From contig NZ_JAECRZ010000001.1 of assembly GCF_016019955.1 (NCBI RefSeq), positions 558,001-622,000 on the forward strand: a stretch of DNA of 64,000 nucleotides. The letters are read 5' to 3'. Shown one piece after another: positions 50,186-58,806 of the stretch. Source of the stretch: Thiosulfatihalobacter marinus. GTDB lineage: Bacteria; Pseudomonadota; Alphaproteobacteria; Rhodobacterales; Rhodobacteraceae. The notes under the pieces are model-generated. The model was not told the DNA's origin. It made no database searches and was given only the letters and a program-made list of their open reading frames with translations. Every line of letters starts with the position of its first letter. Position 1 is the stretch's first letter. Both the position numbers and the translations under genes were made by a program.

Positions 50186-51838
50186 CTAATCCGGCAAGCG
50201 TTTGCCGGGGGCCAGCCAGCGCGGGTCTTGCGGGATTTCGATAAGTTTGAGGCCGGGGTGCGCGCGGGCCTCGGCCAGGGCGGTTTCAAACGCCGACAAC
50301 GAGGTCACACGCCAGGTGGCCGCGCCGAATGCGGCGGCAAAGGCGCCAAAATCGGGGTTGGTCAGCCCGGTACCCGAGACACGTTGCGGGTATTCGCGCT
50401 CTTGATGGGCGCGGATGGTGCCGTAGCGGGCATTGTCCACCACGATGATCGTGAGGTTCAGGCCGTGATGGGCGGCGGTGGCCAATTCCTGGCAGGTCAT
50501 CATGAAACAGCCATCCCCGGCGACGGCATAGATTTCGCGTCCGGGTTCGGTCAGGGCGGCGCCAATCGCGCCGGGCAGGCCATATCCCATGGAGCCGGAC
50601 GTTGGGGCAAGCTGGCTGCCGGGGTTGTGGTAGCGCACGAAGCGGTGCAGCCAGACCGCATAATTGCCAGCGCCGTTGCAGAAGATGGCATCCTCTGGCA
50701 CCACCGCGTTCAGATGCGCAAAATAGGGGGCGAGGGGATCTTCCGGCACCGAGGCGGGGCTGTTGAATACTTCATAGGTCGCCCGCAGCGCGGCGGTGCG
50801 CGGCGCAAAGGCCGCAGGCTTGATCGGCGCCCATTCGGTCAGGGCGGTGCAGAAACTGTGCATATCCGCCACCAGCGCCAGTTCGGGTGCATAGACGCGT
50901 CCCGGCTCTTCGGGTTCAGGATAGATATGGATCAGGTCGGGGCCGGGCACGGGCGGTGTGAGAGCGGTGTATCCGGCGGTGGTGATTTCGCCCAGCCGGG
51001 GACCCAGGGCGATCAGCAGGTCGGTTTCGGCCAGAGCCGTGGCCAGATAGGGCGGCTGTCCGGTGCTGAAATGTCCCATGTAACACGGGTGGTCGTTGTC
51101 GATCAGCCCTTGCGAGCGGAAGGAAACGGCAACAGGCAGGGCCTGGGCGCGGGCGAATGTGTCAAGAGCGGCAATGGCTTGGGGAGTCCATCCGCCGCCG
51201 CCCGCCATGATCAGTGGCCGCTCGGCCCGCGCGATCCGCTCGCGCAGGGCCGCCATTTGATCGGGGGCGGGAAGATAGCGCGGGGGCGCGATCCGGGCCG
51301 GGGCAGGAGGCGGGGTGAGCATGTCGTAAAGCATGTCCTCGGGCAGGGCGAGCACCACGGGGCCGGGGCGGCCGGACATGGCGACGCGATAGGCGCGGGT
51401 GATGTATTCCTGAAGGCGCGCGGCATCGTCGATCTGGGCCACCCATTTGGCCATCTGCCCGAACATGCGGCGGTAGTCGATCTCCTGGAACGCCTCACGC
51501 TCCACCATGTCGCGCGCGACCTGCCCGATGAACAGGATCATCGGCGTGCTGTCCTGAAACGCGACATGCACGCCGGCGCTGGCATTGGTGGCGCCGGGGC
51601 CACGGGTGACGAAGCAGATGCCGGGGCGGCCGGTGAGTTTGCCATGGGCATCCGCCGCCATCGCGGCGCCGCCTTCCTGACGGCAGGTGATGAAGCGGAT
51701 TTCATTATCCCGCCCATGCAGCGCATCCAGAACCGGCAGATAGCTTTCTCCGGGGACGCCGAATATCAGGTCGGAGCCTTGGGCGACAAGCTGGTCGATC
51801 AGGTGATCGGCGGCACGGATCGGGGCAGGAACAGTCAT
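50186..51838 (-). CDS. Thiamine diphosphate-dependent enzyme, acetolactate synthase-like
   Basis: This is a 550-residue three-domain ThDP enzyme. GVPGESYLPVLDAL and RQEGGAAMAADAHGKLTGRPG (Glu55, the cofactor-activating acid) form the PYR domain, a central domain follows, and GDGCFMMTCQELATAAHHGLNLTIIVVDN is the GDG-N metal motif of the PP domain. Relatives include acetolactate synthase, benzoylformate decarboxylase and sulfopyruvate decarboxylase; no small regulatory subunit gene is adjacent, so a catabolic decarboxylase or ligase is likely. ATG 51838 has GAGG upstream. It is divergent from an AraC gene that may control it. Confidence 0.87.
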   Translation of the reverse strand: MTVPAPIRAADHLIDQLVAQGSDLIFGVPGESYLPVLDALHGRDNEIRFITCRQEGGAAMAADAHGKLTGRPGICFVTRGPGATNASAGVHVAFQDSTPMILFIGQVARDMVEREAFQEIDYRRMFGQMAKWVAQIDDAARLQEYITRAYRVAMSGRPGPVVLALPEDMLYDMLTPPPAPARIAPPRYLPAPDQMAALRERIARAERPLIMAGGGGWTPQAIAALDTFARAQALPVAVSFRSQGLIDNDHPCYMGHFSTGQPPYLATALAETDLLIALGPRLGEITTAGYTALTPPVPGPDLIHIYPEPEEPGRVYAPELALVADMHSFCTALTEWAPIKPAAFAPRTAALRATYEVFNSPASVPEDPLAPYFAHLNAVVPEDAIFCNGAGNYAVWLHRFVRYHNPGSQLAPTSGSMGYGLPGAIGAALTEPGREIYAVAGDGCFMMTCQELATAAHHGLNLTIIVVDNARYGTIRAHQEREYPQRVSGTGLTNPDFGAFAAAFGAATWRVTSLSAFETALAEARAHPGLKLIEIPQDPRWLAPGKRLPD

Positions 51839-52048
51839 TCGGACCTCGGACAGAAGGTGGGTTTGGTGCAGAGTGCCAGAGAGAGGCGCGGAGGCAAGGG
51901 GGAATGTCGGCGACGCCGCACGTGAAGTGGCGCGGATCACGCCCTGTTCCCGTGCCCGGTCCATTGCGTTGACAGGGGTGCCCATGTGTCGGATGGTTGG
52001 CGGGTCCGGCGCGCAAACGGTGCCCGACAGAAAGGTCGTATTGTCCAA

Positions 52049-53059
52049 TTGACGCAGACTGTTCCATTGATACGTGCCGCGAATGTCCTGCCACTGATAC
52101 GCTGGATCGAGGTGAACCGTCTGGATGCGGATCGTTATCTGGAACGCGCCGATCTTGGGTACTGGTTCGCGTTGTCGCCCTTTGATCCGATCCCGACGCA
52201 TAACGGGATCGCGATGCTGAGAGAATTGTCACGCGATCATGGTCCCGGAGTCGCTGCCGAGATCGTGAATCAGGCCAGCATCGCGGAGCTTGGCTTTATC
52301 GGGCGGGTGGCCCTGGGCGCGCGCAGTCCGCTGGAGGCGCTCCACAGGCTGAATGCCGCGATGCCAATGCACTCCAGCCACGAAATATTGCGCCTGATCG
52401 TCACCGATGAACGGATCACGATACACCACGCCTTTGCCTTTTCTCTTGACCCCGAGAGCCTGCACGCGGTGCACGTTCTGCTGATTGCAATGTTGCATCA
52501 GCTTTTCGGGTTTACCGGGCTTCGGGCCCCACTGTTCGAGCAGGTGGACATGGTGCCCCATCCCGACCTTGGGTTGAGCCATCTGCCGCCCCTTTTTTCC
52601 GATCGATTGCGTCCGGCGGAAGGCGCGGCATTGACGATTACCATGGCCGCCAATGTGGCAATGAACCCGTTCCGCGTGATTGCGCGCGACCGCCTGGCCA
52701 ATGGAAACATCACCGGAATCGCGCCGCTGGCGGAAGACCGCAGCCTTGCCGCGTCGGTGCGTTCCGTCATTGCCGCCATGCTGCATGGCGGCGAGCCGAC
52801 GATTGCCAGAATTGCCGGCGCAGGCAATATCAGCCCGCGCAGCCTGCAACGCAGGCTTGCCGAGGAAGGCACCAGCTATTCGCGGCAGCTTGACATTGTG
52901 CGGCGCGATCTGGCGATGAAACATGCGGCAGATGAGGGTGTGTCGCTGGCCGATCTTTCCGAAAGGCTGGGATATTGGGTGCAGTCCGCGCTGACACGCG
53001 CGGTTCGGCGGCTGACCGGCCGCACGCCTTCGCAACTGGCGGATCGCCAGGGCGGCTGA
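52049..53059 (+). CDS. AraC-family regulator (OruR type)
   Basis: This is a 336-residue regulator. The N-terminal ligand domain starts LTQTVPLIRAANVLPLIRWI, a layout shared with the broken AraC at 57490-58497. The C-terminal HTH pair is IARIAGAGNISPRSLQRRLAEEG and VSLADLSERLGYWVQSALTRAVRRLTG. TTG 52049 is the most likely start by comparison with that paralogue; the frame is open further upstream. It lies between a divergent ThDP enzyme gene and the exported beta-propeller gene 119 bases downstream, so either could be the target. Confidence 0.82.
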   Translation: MTQTVPLIRAANVLPLIRWIEVNRLDADRYLERADLGYWFALSPFDPIPTHNGIAMLRELSRDHGPGVAAEIVNQASIAELGFIGRVALGARSPLEALHRLNAAMPMHSSHEILRLIVTDERITIHHAFAFSLDPESLHAVHVLLIAMLHQLFGFTGLRAPLFEQVDMVPHPDLGLSHLPPLFSDRLRPAEGAALTITMAANVAMNPFRVIARDRLANGNITGIAPLAEDRSLAASVRSVIAAMLHGGEPTIARIAGAGNISPRSLQRRLAEEGTSYSRQLDIVRRDLAMKHAADEGVSLADLSERLGYWVQSALTRAVRRLTGRTPSQLADRQGG

Positions 53060-53178
53060 GCGTATCGCCAGTTTTTGGCGCGCAAGGTTAAAAGCCTGTG
53101 CTGCCTCTCTGACTATTCTTCCACCTGGACCCTTGCGGCCAACCGATGGCGGCACATTTTGTTCGGGAGGACAGCGTG

Positions 53179-54726
53179 ATGCGAGTGATCGCGAAGATTT
53201 TGGCCCTGGCGCATTTCGTGGCCACAGCGGCCCTGGCCCAGGGTGGATTTTCAGCGGCCAACGGTCCGATGCCGGGCGATCTTGGACGGATCACCCGGGA
53301 ATGGGAATGCACGCAGGATCTGGATACGCCGGGATATTTCAAATCGTTGAATGGGGCAGAGGTGGCCGACAGCACCCGCAGCCAAGTGTATCCCTGCGCC
53401 AGTTTCCTCGGAAGCTGGGACGGGCCGAACGACGTGTATGCCTGGCGGGGAGACGGAGAGTATCAGGGTGTTCTTTTCATGAACAATCGCTATCCGGGGG
53501 AAGTGTATCTGACCGGCGGCAACAATCCGCCGGCACAGGGCGTGGTCCCACCGGGGCCGTGGGTGGCCAAGGTTGACGCGACAACGGGCAAGGAGATCTG
53601 GCGCACGGTTCTGGAAAACGGCAATGTCTCGGGATCCTGGGTCGGGGCGGCCAACCTGAATATTCTGCCCGATGGCAATATTCCGATCGCTTTCGGCAAT
53701 CACCTGGTCAAGCTGGATGGCGACACGGGGCGTATCCTGCAACATGTCATGCTGCCGGCGGACGCGCCGCCCGAGGGCAGCAATTACAAGCATCTTACAA
53801 TCGCACCGGACGGCACGCTGATCGTCAAGAACCAGACACGCGCCACGCCCTGCAACATCCAGGGAACGCTGGCGGCGTTCCAGTGCCCCGGCGGCGCGGC
53901 CCAGTCCCCCGGATCGACGATCCTTGCGATTGATCCGGCGACTTTCGAGATACTTGACCGCGCGCGCGTCCCCGAAAACGCCGTGACCCCGCACACGATC
54001 ACGCGGCATGACGGCAAGATCGCGATCTATGCGCCGACGGTGGCACGCGTGCACCGGTTTTTCTGGAACCCGGAGGAAAAGAAACTGTCCAGGGACGAAA
54101 ACTGGGTGATTGGCACCTATCTTGATGCCGGTCAAACCGCAGGCGACGCGCCGGGCATTCTGGGGGATTGGGTGGTGATCCAGGTCAACGGACTGCCGAC
54201 GCAAAAGGCGGCGTCGTCGCTTGTGGCGATCAATCAGAGCGACCCCACGAAGATCACCCGCGTCTATCCTTTTGGCACGGACCTGCCGACCGGGCTGAGT
54301 TGGGCGCCGCCGAAGGCCGCTGTTGATGCCGCCAACAGCATGGTGTTCTCGGCCGACCAGAACATGATGAAGATCGGGGCCGTGAAACTGGATCAATCCA
54401 CGGGTGAAATGTCTGTGGTCTGGACCAGGGATGGCGCCACCACAGCGCTTCAGGCACTGTATGGCCCGGCTGACAAGCGGGTTCTTGGCACCGCGAGGGC
54501 GGCGCCTGGCGTGACTCAGAAGGATCTGATGCAAACGTCAAATCCGCCCTACAAACAACAGGCAATCTGGCTTGATGCCAGGACCGGCAAGCTTTTGGCG
54601 GAATCAGATTTCCTTGATCCCATGAATTTCAACACATTGCTGTCGCCGGGCTTCGGTGGGCGGTTCTATTATATGTGGGACAAGGGGTTCATCGTGCTTC
54701 AGCCCATGCCGCAACGTGGTGGATAA
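53179..54726 (+). CDS. Exported PQQ-like beta-propeller repeat protein
   Basis: This is a 515-residue protein with a Sec signal peptide (MRVIAKILALAHFVATAALA, cleavage near residue 20). The rest alternates short strands in propeller style, with repeats such as VAKVDATTGKEIWRTVLENG, LVKLDGDTGRILQHVMLP, ILAIDPATFEILDRARVP and IWLDARTGKLLAESDF, the W/D-x-x-T-G-K pattern of PQQ-like propellers. Whether PQQ is bound is unclear. ATG 53179 has GGAGG 7 bases upstream. It leads a run of three further exported-protein genes ending with the porin, likely one operon for handling an external compound. Confidence 0.75.
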   Translation: MRVIAKILALAHFVATAALAQGGFSAANGPMPGDLGRITREWECTQDLDTPGYFKSLNGAEVADSTRSQVYPCASFLGSWDGPNDVYAWRGDGEYQGVLFMNNRYPGEVYLTGGNNPPAQGVVPPGPWVAKVDATTGKEIWRTVLENGNVSGSWVGAANLNILPDGNIPIAFGNHLVKLDGDTGRILQHVMLPADAPPEGSNYKHLTIAPDGTLIVKNQTRATPCNIQGTLAAFQCPGGAAQSPGSTILAIDPATFEILDRARVPENAVTPHTITRHDGKIAIYAPTVARVHRFFWNPEEKKLSRDENWVIGTYLDAGQTAGDAPGILGDWVVIQVNGLPTQKAASSLVAINQSDPTKITRVYPFGTDLPTGLSWAPPKAAVDAANSMVFSADQNMMKIGAVKLDQSTGEMSVVWTRDGATTALQALYGPADKRVLGTARAAPGVTQKDLMQTSNPPYKQQAIWLDARTGKLLAESDFLDPMNFNTLLSPGFGGRFYYMWDKGFIVLQPMPQRGG

Positions 54727-54791
54727 ACCGTATCGGCAACAGTGTGGCCACACGGCCGCACCTGCAACATGACCAGCCGGGAGAGATGGGA

Positions 54792-55361
54792 ATGCAAGAC
54801 AATACCCCTGGAATACTTGGAACGCTGACTGCAATCGTGATGTCTGCTGGCATAACTTATGCCGAGCAGGATCACGATACGCAAATCTCGCTGTTATTCG
54901 TGCAAACTTCCAAGGCCATTGCGTCGGATGCGCAGTCTTTTCGTTTGATTGAAGCCAACGACCAGACAATCTATTTCTCCGACCGGCCCAACCGCATCGC
55001 CGGGCATATTCCGCTGGACCGGTTCGTCAAGGGCTGGAGCAAGGGTGAAGACAGCTTTGCGGCCAACCCGCCGAATGCGGTTGTGTCGGTGTATGAAACC
55101 AGCCTCGAAGAAAATGTCACGGCGGTGGTCGAATTGTCGGCGCCGGTGATGGACGGAAGTGACCTGGTTTACAGCTACAGGATCGTTGACGGGGCCATGC
55201 CGACACGCGGTGGCGCCACGTCCGTGTTTATCGATACGTTTGGGCCCGGCGGCGGTGTTGGCGCCGGGTTCCATGGTGTTGGCGTCGGCGCGCGCGGGCC
55301 CGGAGTTACCGGCTGGGCCGGGGTGGCGGTGAAAAACTGTGCCGACGGAGCAAGCTGTTAG
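54792..55361 (+). CDS. Exported protein, 189 residues, unknown function
   Basis: The N-terminus (GILGTLTAIVMSAGITYA) is a signal peptide or anchor. The core reads IYFSDRPNRIAGHIPLDRFVK, then WSKGEDSFAANPPNAVVSVYE, a motif I associate with small conserved exported proteins of unknown role. The C-terminus is very Gly-rich (FGPGGGVGAGFHGVGVGARG) and ends with two Cys. ATG 54792 has GGGAGAG upstream; ATG 54786 is possible. It lies between the beta-propeller and the next small exported protein. Confidence 0.6.
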   Translation: MQDNTPGILGTLTAIVMSAGITYAEQDHDTQISLLFVQTSKAIASDAQSFRLIEANDQTIYFSDRPNRIAGHIPLDRFVKGWSKGEDSFAANPPNAVVSVYETSLEENVTAVVELSAPVMDGSDLVYSYRIVDGAMPTRGGATSVFIDTFGPGGGVGAGFHGVGVGARGPGVTGWAGVAVKNCADGASC

Positions 55362-55387
55362 GCCCAACTGCAAGGAAGGAAGACCAC

Positions 55388-56068
55388 ATGAGGACGAAAT
55401 CTATTCTGGCACTGGCCGCAGCCCTGGCTATCGGTACTTGGGGGATTGCCAAAGCACAGCAGAGCGAAAGCATCACGCTGACGGAAATTCGCGGCATGGT
55501 ATTTTGCGAGTTCCTGCTGATCAGCGAGACCGATGTGACGATCTACAATACTTCGGCGGACGGCCCGTGTGACCTGGACGCCTTTTCAAGAATCGATCCC
55601 GGTGATCTTGCCCGGGAGCACGGTGCCAGGAAGGCACAGCTGAACGGGCCCAAATACTGGATCATGGATGAGCAGACGCTGGGACTGGGCGAAGCCCGCA
55701 ACTTTGGCGGCATCAAGGCGCGCCTGGCAGCCAAGCTGCCCCTGGCGGCGCTGGGTTCGGGGGAGGGCGCTGATCCCTATAAGCCTTATGTGACGAAAAA
55801 GGCGCAGAGAATGGTTTTCAAGGCTGGCCGGCCGGTTTATGAGCTGGTTGACGCCAAGGGCAATATCTTTGTGATGAACGCTTTTGGAGACAGGGTGCCC
55901 GATAATGATCCCGCCAGGCTGGACGGCGTGTTGCCTGTACCGGATGGCTGGACATACCGGGTGCGCAGCCCGGAACGCGATCTTGTCATCGATCAGAAAG
56001 GCGATGTGGACTCCTCGATGGTGGGCGATGCCTACCGCCAATACTATTCGCTTGAAACCGCCAAATGA
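55388..56068 (+). CDS. Exported protein, 226 residues, unknown function
   Basis: A clear signal peptide (MRTKSILALAAALAIGTWGI, cleavage about AKA-QQ) precedes a soluble domain. FCEFLLI and GPCDLD place two Cys early, possibly a disulfide. KYWIMDEQTLGLGEARNFGGIKARL and KKAQRMVFKAGRPVYELVDAKGNIFVMNAFGD look conserved in style. I do not recognise the family. GGAAGGAAG lies upstream of the ATG. Its stop overlaps the porin start (ATGA), so it is co-translated with an outer-membrane channel and probably assists it or processes its substrate. Confidence 0.65.
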   Translation: MRTKSILALAAALAIGTWGIAKAQQSESITLTEIRGMVFCEFLLISETDVTIYNTSADGPCDLDAFSRIDPGDLAREHGARKAQLNGPKYWIMDEQTLGLGEARNFGGIKARLAAKLPLAALGSGEGADPYKPYVTKKAQRMVFKAGRPVYELVDAKGNIFVMNAFGDRVPDNDPARLDGVLPVPDGWTYRVRSPERDLVIDQKGDVDSSMVGDAYRQYYSLETAK

Positions 56069-57411
56069 CGAAACCGGGCCGCCAGCGATCATCCGTGGTC
56101 CCGATCGGTGAACGCATCGGCGACTATTGGGCACGCAGGGTGTGCGGCGCGGCGGGCGGCTGGGCTCTTGTGACCGCCGCTGCTCTTGTCCTGATGCAAG
56201 CGGGGTCCGGGGCAATGGCGCAATCCCAGTCTGGATACGGGCCGTCACCCTCGCTGGAAGGCGGAGACAGCGTTGTCGAGGATATTCACGAGGACGATAT
56301 CAACGTTGGCGCGGTCATTCGTTTGCCAAGACGGCCGCTGAAGCCCTGGTTCGACATGAAGAAGCGCTGGAACGAAAAATACGGGCTGAAGCTGAACTTC
56401 AGTATCCAGACGCTGCGCCAGAAATCGGATAACACAACAGGGCTGAACGAAGCGGCTGCGGGCCGGGTCGAGCTGAACGGGTCATGGACATTGGTGGGGC
56501 GGGGCACGAAAAATGCCGGGCGCCTGACTTTCCGGCTTGAGAACCGGTCGAGCATGGGAACGGCGATCCCGCCATCGAAGCTGGGCAACCAGTTTGGAAG
56601 CGGTACCCTGGTCGGTACCGGATTCAGCGATTATTCCAGCGCGAACCTGTCCGAGCTTGCGTGGCGGCAATCGCTCATGGATGGAAATCTGCGCTTTGTT
56701 TTTGGCAAGATCAGCGCGGTTGGCTGGTATGGTGGGCATGCGTTGTCCTCGCCCAAGCGGGGTTTCCAGAACACGGCGCTGGAAGCCAGCAACACCCGCG
56801 CCTTTCCGGGGCGCGGGCTTGGTCTTGGGGTTGGGTACCAGTTTTCTCCGAAACTGGTTGGTCTGCTGGGCATCCATGACGCCAATGCCAAGACGACCCA
56901 AAGCCCCTTTGACACGATTGGGCAAATGGAGTTCCTGACTTCGCTTGAAATGCGCTGGTACCTGACCACGCCCGAGCGGGCGCGTTGGGACAAGCTGGCA
57001 ATCAATGTGTGGCACCATGACAAGCGGGTTCAGGCCGGTGTGCCGCAAAGCAGCGGTGTCAATCTGGTGGCCAGCAAGCTGATGTTCAACGACATGGTGC
57101 TGCCGATCTTCTTTGCCGGGGTGTCGGATGGAAATGCGTCGCTGTTCAAGCAGGATGTCGGGATCGGGGTGGGCATCGGTCTTGACGCGACGGCCAGCAA
57201 GGCCCGCAGCGTTCTTGGATTGGGGCTTGCATGGGGCGATCCGTCCAATGACGCCTACCAGGAGCAGATTACGGGCGAAGTGTTCTTTCGGTTCCAGCTG
57301 CTGGACAATTTCGCGATCACACCGTCGATCCAGGTTATCCGAAATCCAATCGCCAACCCCTTGCAAACCACCGTCACGGTTGTCGGACTACGTGCCAGGG
57401 CGACGTTTTGA
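56065..57411 (+). CDS. OprB-family carbohydrate-type porin
   Basis: This is a 448-residue outer-membrane beta-barrel. After an unusually long N-terminus the signal segment WALVTAAALVLMQAGSGAMA ends near residue 52. GKLNFSIQTLRQKS-like strands, LELNGSW-type repeats, WRQSLMDGNLRFVFGKIS, GLGLGVGYQFSPKLVGLLGIHDANA and a terminal VVGLRARATF with C-terminal Phe fit OprB porins. Such porins admit sugars or other small solutes. The downstream sulfatase remnant suggests a once-functional uptake and desulfation locus. Confidence 0.78.
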   Translation: MTKPGRQRSSVVPIGERIGDYWARRVCGAAGGWALVTAAALVLMQAGSGAMAQSQSGYGPSPSLEGGDSVVEDIHEDDINVGAVIRLPRRPLKPWFDMKKRWNEKYGLKLNFSIQTLRQKSDNTTGLNEAAAGRVELNGSWTLVGRGTKNAGRLTFRLENRSSMGTAIPPSKLGNQFGSGTLVGTGFSDYSSANLSELAWRQSLMDGNLRFVFGKISAVGWYGGHALSSPKRGFQNTALEASNTRAFPGRGLGLGVGYQFSPKLVGLLGIHDANAKTTQSPFDTIGQMEFLTSLEMRWYLTTPERARWDKLAINVWHHDKRVQAGVPQSSGVNLVASKLMFNDMVLPIFFAGVSDGNASLFKQDVGIGVGIGLDATASKARSVLGLGLAWGDPSNDAYQEQITGEVFFRFQLLDNFAITPSIQVIRNPIANPLQTTVTVVGLRARATF

Positions 57412-57489
57412 AGCCGCGAATTTGGCGGGAAAACCCTTGTTGCCAAGGCCATGATGCGTCTTGTTTCCTGGTGTCCTGCGGCGGCGCAG

Positions 57490-58497
57490 TTACAGGCCGC
57501 GCCGCCGCAGCCCGCTGGGCGGCTGACCTGTCCAGCGGCGTACGGCACGGGACAAGGTTGACTGGTTGGAATAGCCAAGATGTGCGGAAATATCGTCAAT
57601 TCTGCGCCCCCCGTGTTCCAGTTCCTGGAGCGCCATGTCGCGGCGGAGCCCTTCTAGGAGGTCGGAAAAACTCGTGCCTTCGGCCGCAAACTGGCGTTGC
57701 AGAGAGCGGCGTGACACGCCTGCCGCGACGGCGAGCCGGTCGATCGACGGGCGCCCGTCCCGCAGATGCAGCCTGAGAACCGCCCGCGCCGGTCCCGATA
57801 ACGACCGGTCCTCTGTCAGCGGTTTGGAATCCGGCGCAAACCGGTCCAACCGGCGGTCCCGCGCAATCTTGAAAAACCGTCGATCCGCCACCGAAGCCTT
57901 GATCTCGATTTCAAGAAACCGGGACGTGGACGCGGTTGGCATGACGCATAGCCGGTCGGCAAGATGTGTGAACCCGTATTCAGGATGGGGCACCATTCGG
58001 ACCGAAGACAGCAGGGGCGGCGGCGCGAGCGTCAGGCTGCAAATCGCGCGGATGAGGGCCGTAATATACTGCTGAATGACATGGAGTGTCGGATCGTCGA
58101 TTGCGAAGGTTCAGCCTTCGCCGATCCTGATGCCCTGCGGCGTCTCGGACACGGTCAGAACTTCGTGGCTACAGTGGTAGGGCATCATCGCGGAAACGCG
58201 TGACAACGCAGCGCGGGGTGTCTTAGCGCCAAGAATGACGCGACCGATCAGGGCCAGTTCCTGGATGCTGTTTTCGGACACGACCCGGTAGCCGATGTCG
58301 GGCCCCTCAACCCGCGCGGCATTGGCAAAGAACGCGGCGGCATTCAGCAGCGGGATCGGTGTGTCCGGCTCGACGAAGGTGACGGCCAACAGATCCACCT
58401 CGGCCAGGCGCCGTTCGACAGGGCGGCGGTTCGCGGTCATCCACCGCAACATCGGAATCATCGCTCCAGCGCGGATCATGGGGATTGTGAGGCTCAT
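57490..58497 (-). pseudogene. AraC-family (OruR type) regulator with in-frame TGA
   Basis: One uninterrupted 335-codon frame runs from ATG 58497 to 57490 apart from TGA at 58111-58113. The first 128 codons match the N-terminus of the AraC gene at 52049 (SLTIPMIRAGAMIPMLRW). After the stop the same frame continues TFAIDDPTLHVIQQYITAL to the HTH pair (VAAGVSRRSLQRQFAAEG, IDDISAHLGYSNQSTLSRAVRR). Alignment with the paralogue puts an aromatic residue at the stop, so a TGG to TGA change is likely. It is divergent from the broken sulfatase, its probable former target. Confidence 0.82.
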
Positions 58498-58806
58498 CGG
58501 CTGGCGTTCCTGCGCATGGTCGCTCCGATTATAATCCGGATTGGCGGTCCGACACTGATCTATCTCAACGGCACTGCCAAAGTTCAGTATCGCGCATCGG
58601 ATGCCGCGAACTTGCCTGAACCGGGCGGTAATGTTAGCGACAGGCGCGATTTGCCCATCAAGTCCTTTGCTTTTTGTCGGCTTTGCAGTGCATGATCGGA
58701 TTACAGACATGCCAAGCCCACTTGCGTTCTGGCACCACAAGGCAAATTTTTTTGGACCTTCCGTGTTAATCAAGTCGCCACGGGCGAATTTTCAGGGAGA
58801 CATATT
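58498..58806. other. Divergent region between AraC pseudogene and sulfatase remnant
   Basis: There is no gene in these 309 bases. They are less GC-rich than the surroundings. GATTATAATC (58527-58536) is a perfect palindrome in the upstream region of the AraC pseudogene. AGGGAG at 58793-58798 is a good ribosome site for ATG 58807, confirming the original sulfatase start. Confidence 0.45.

Noticed and set aside
58111-58113. TGA in the AraC gene read as selenocysteine
   Set aside because: AraC regulators have no redox site here, the paralogue has an aromatic residue at this position, and no SECIS-like hairpin was noticed.
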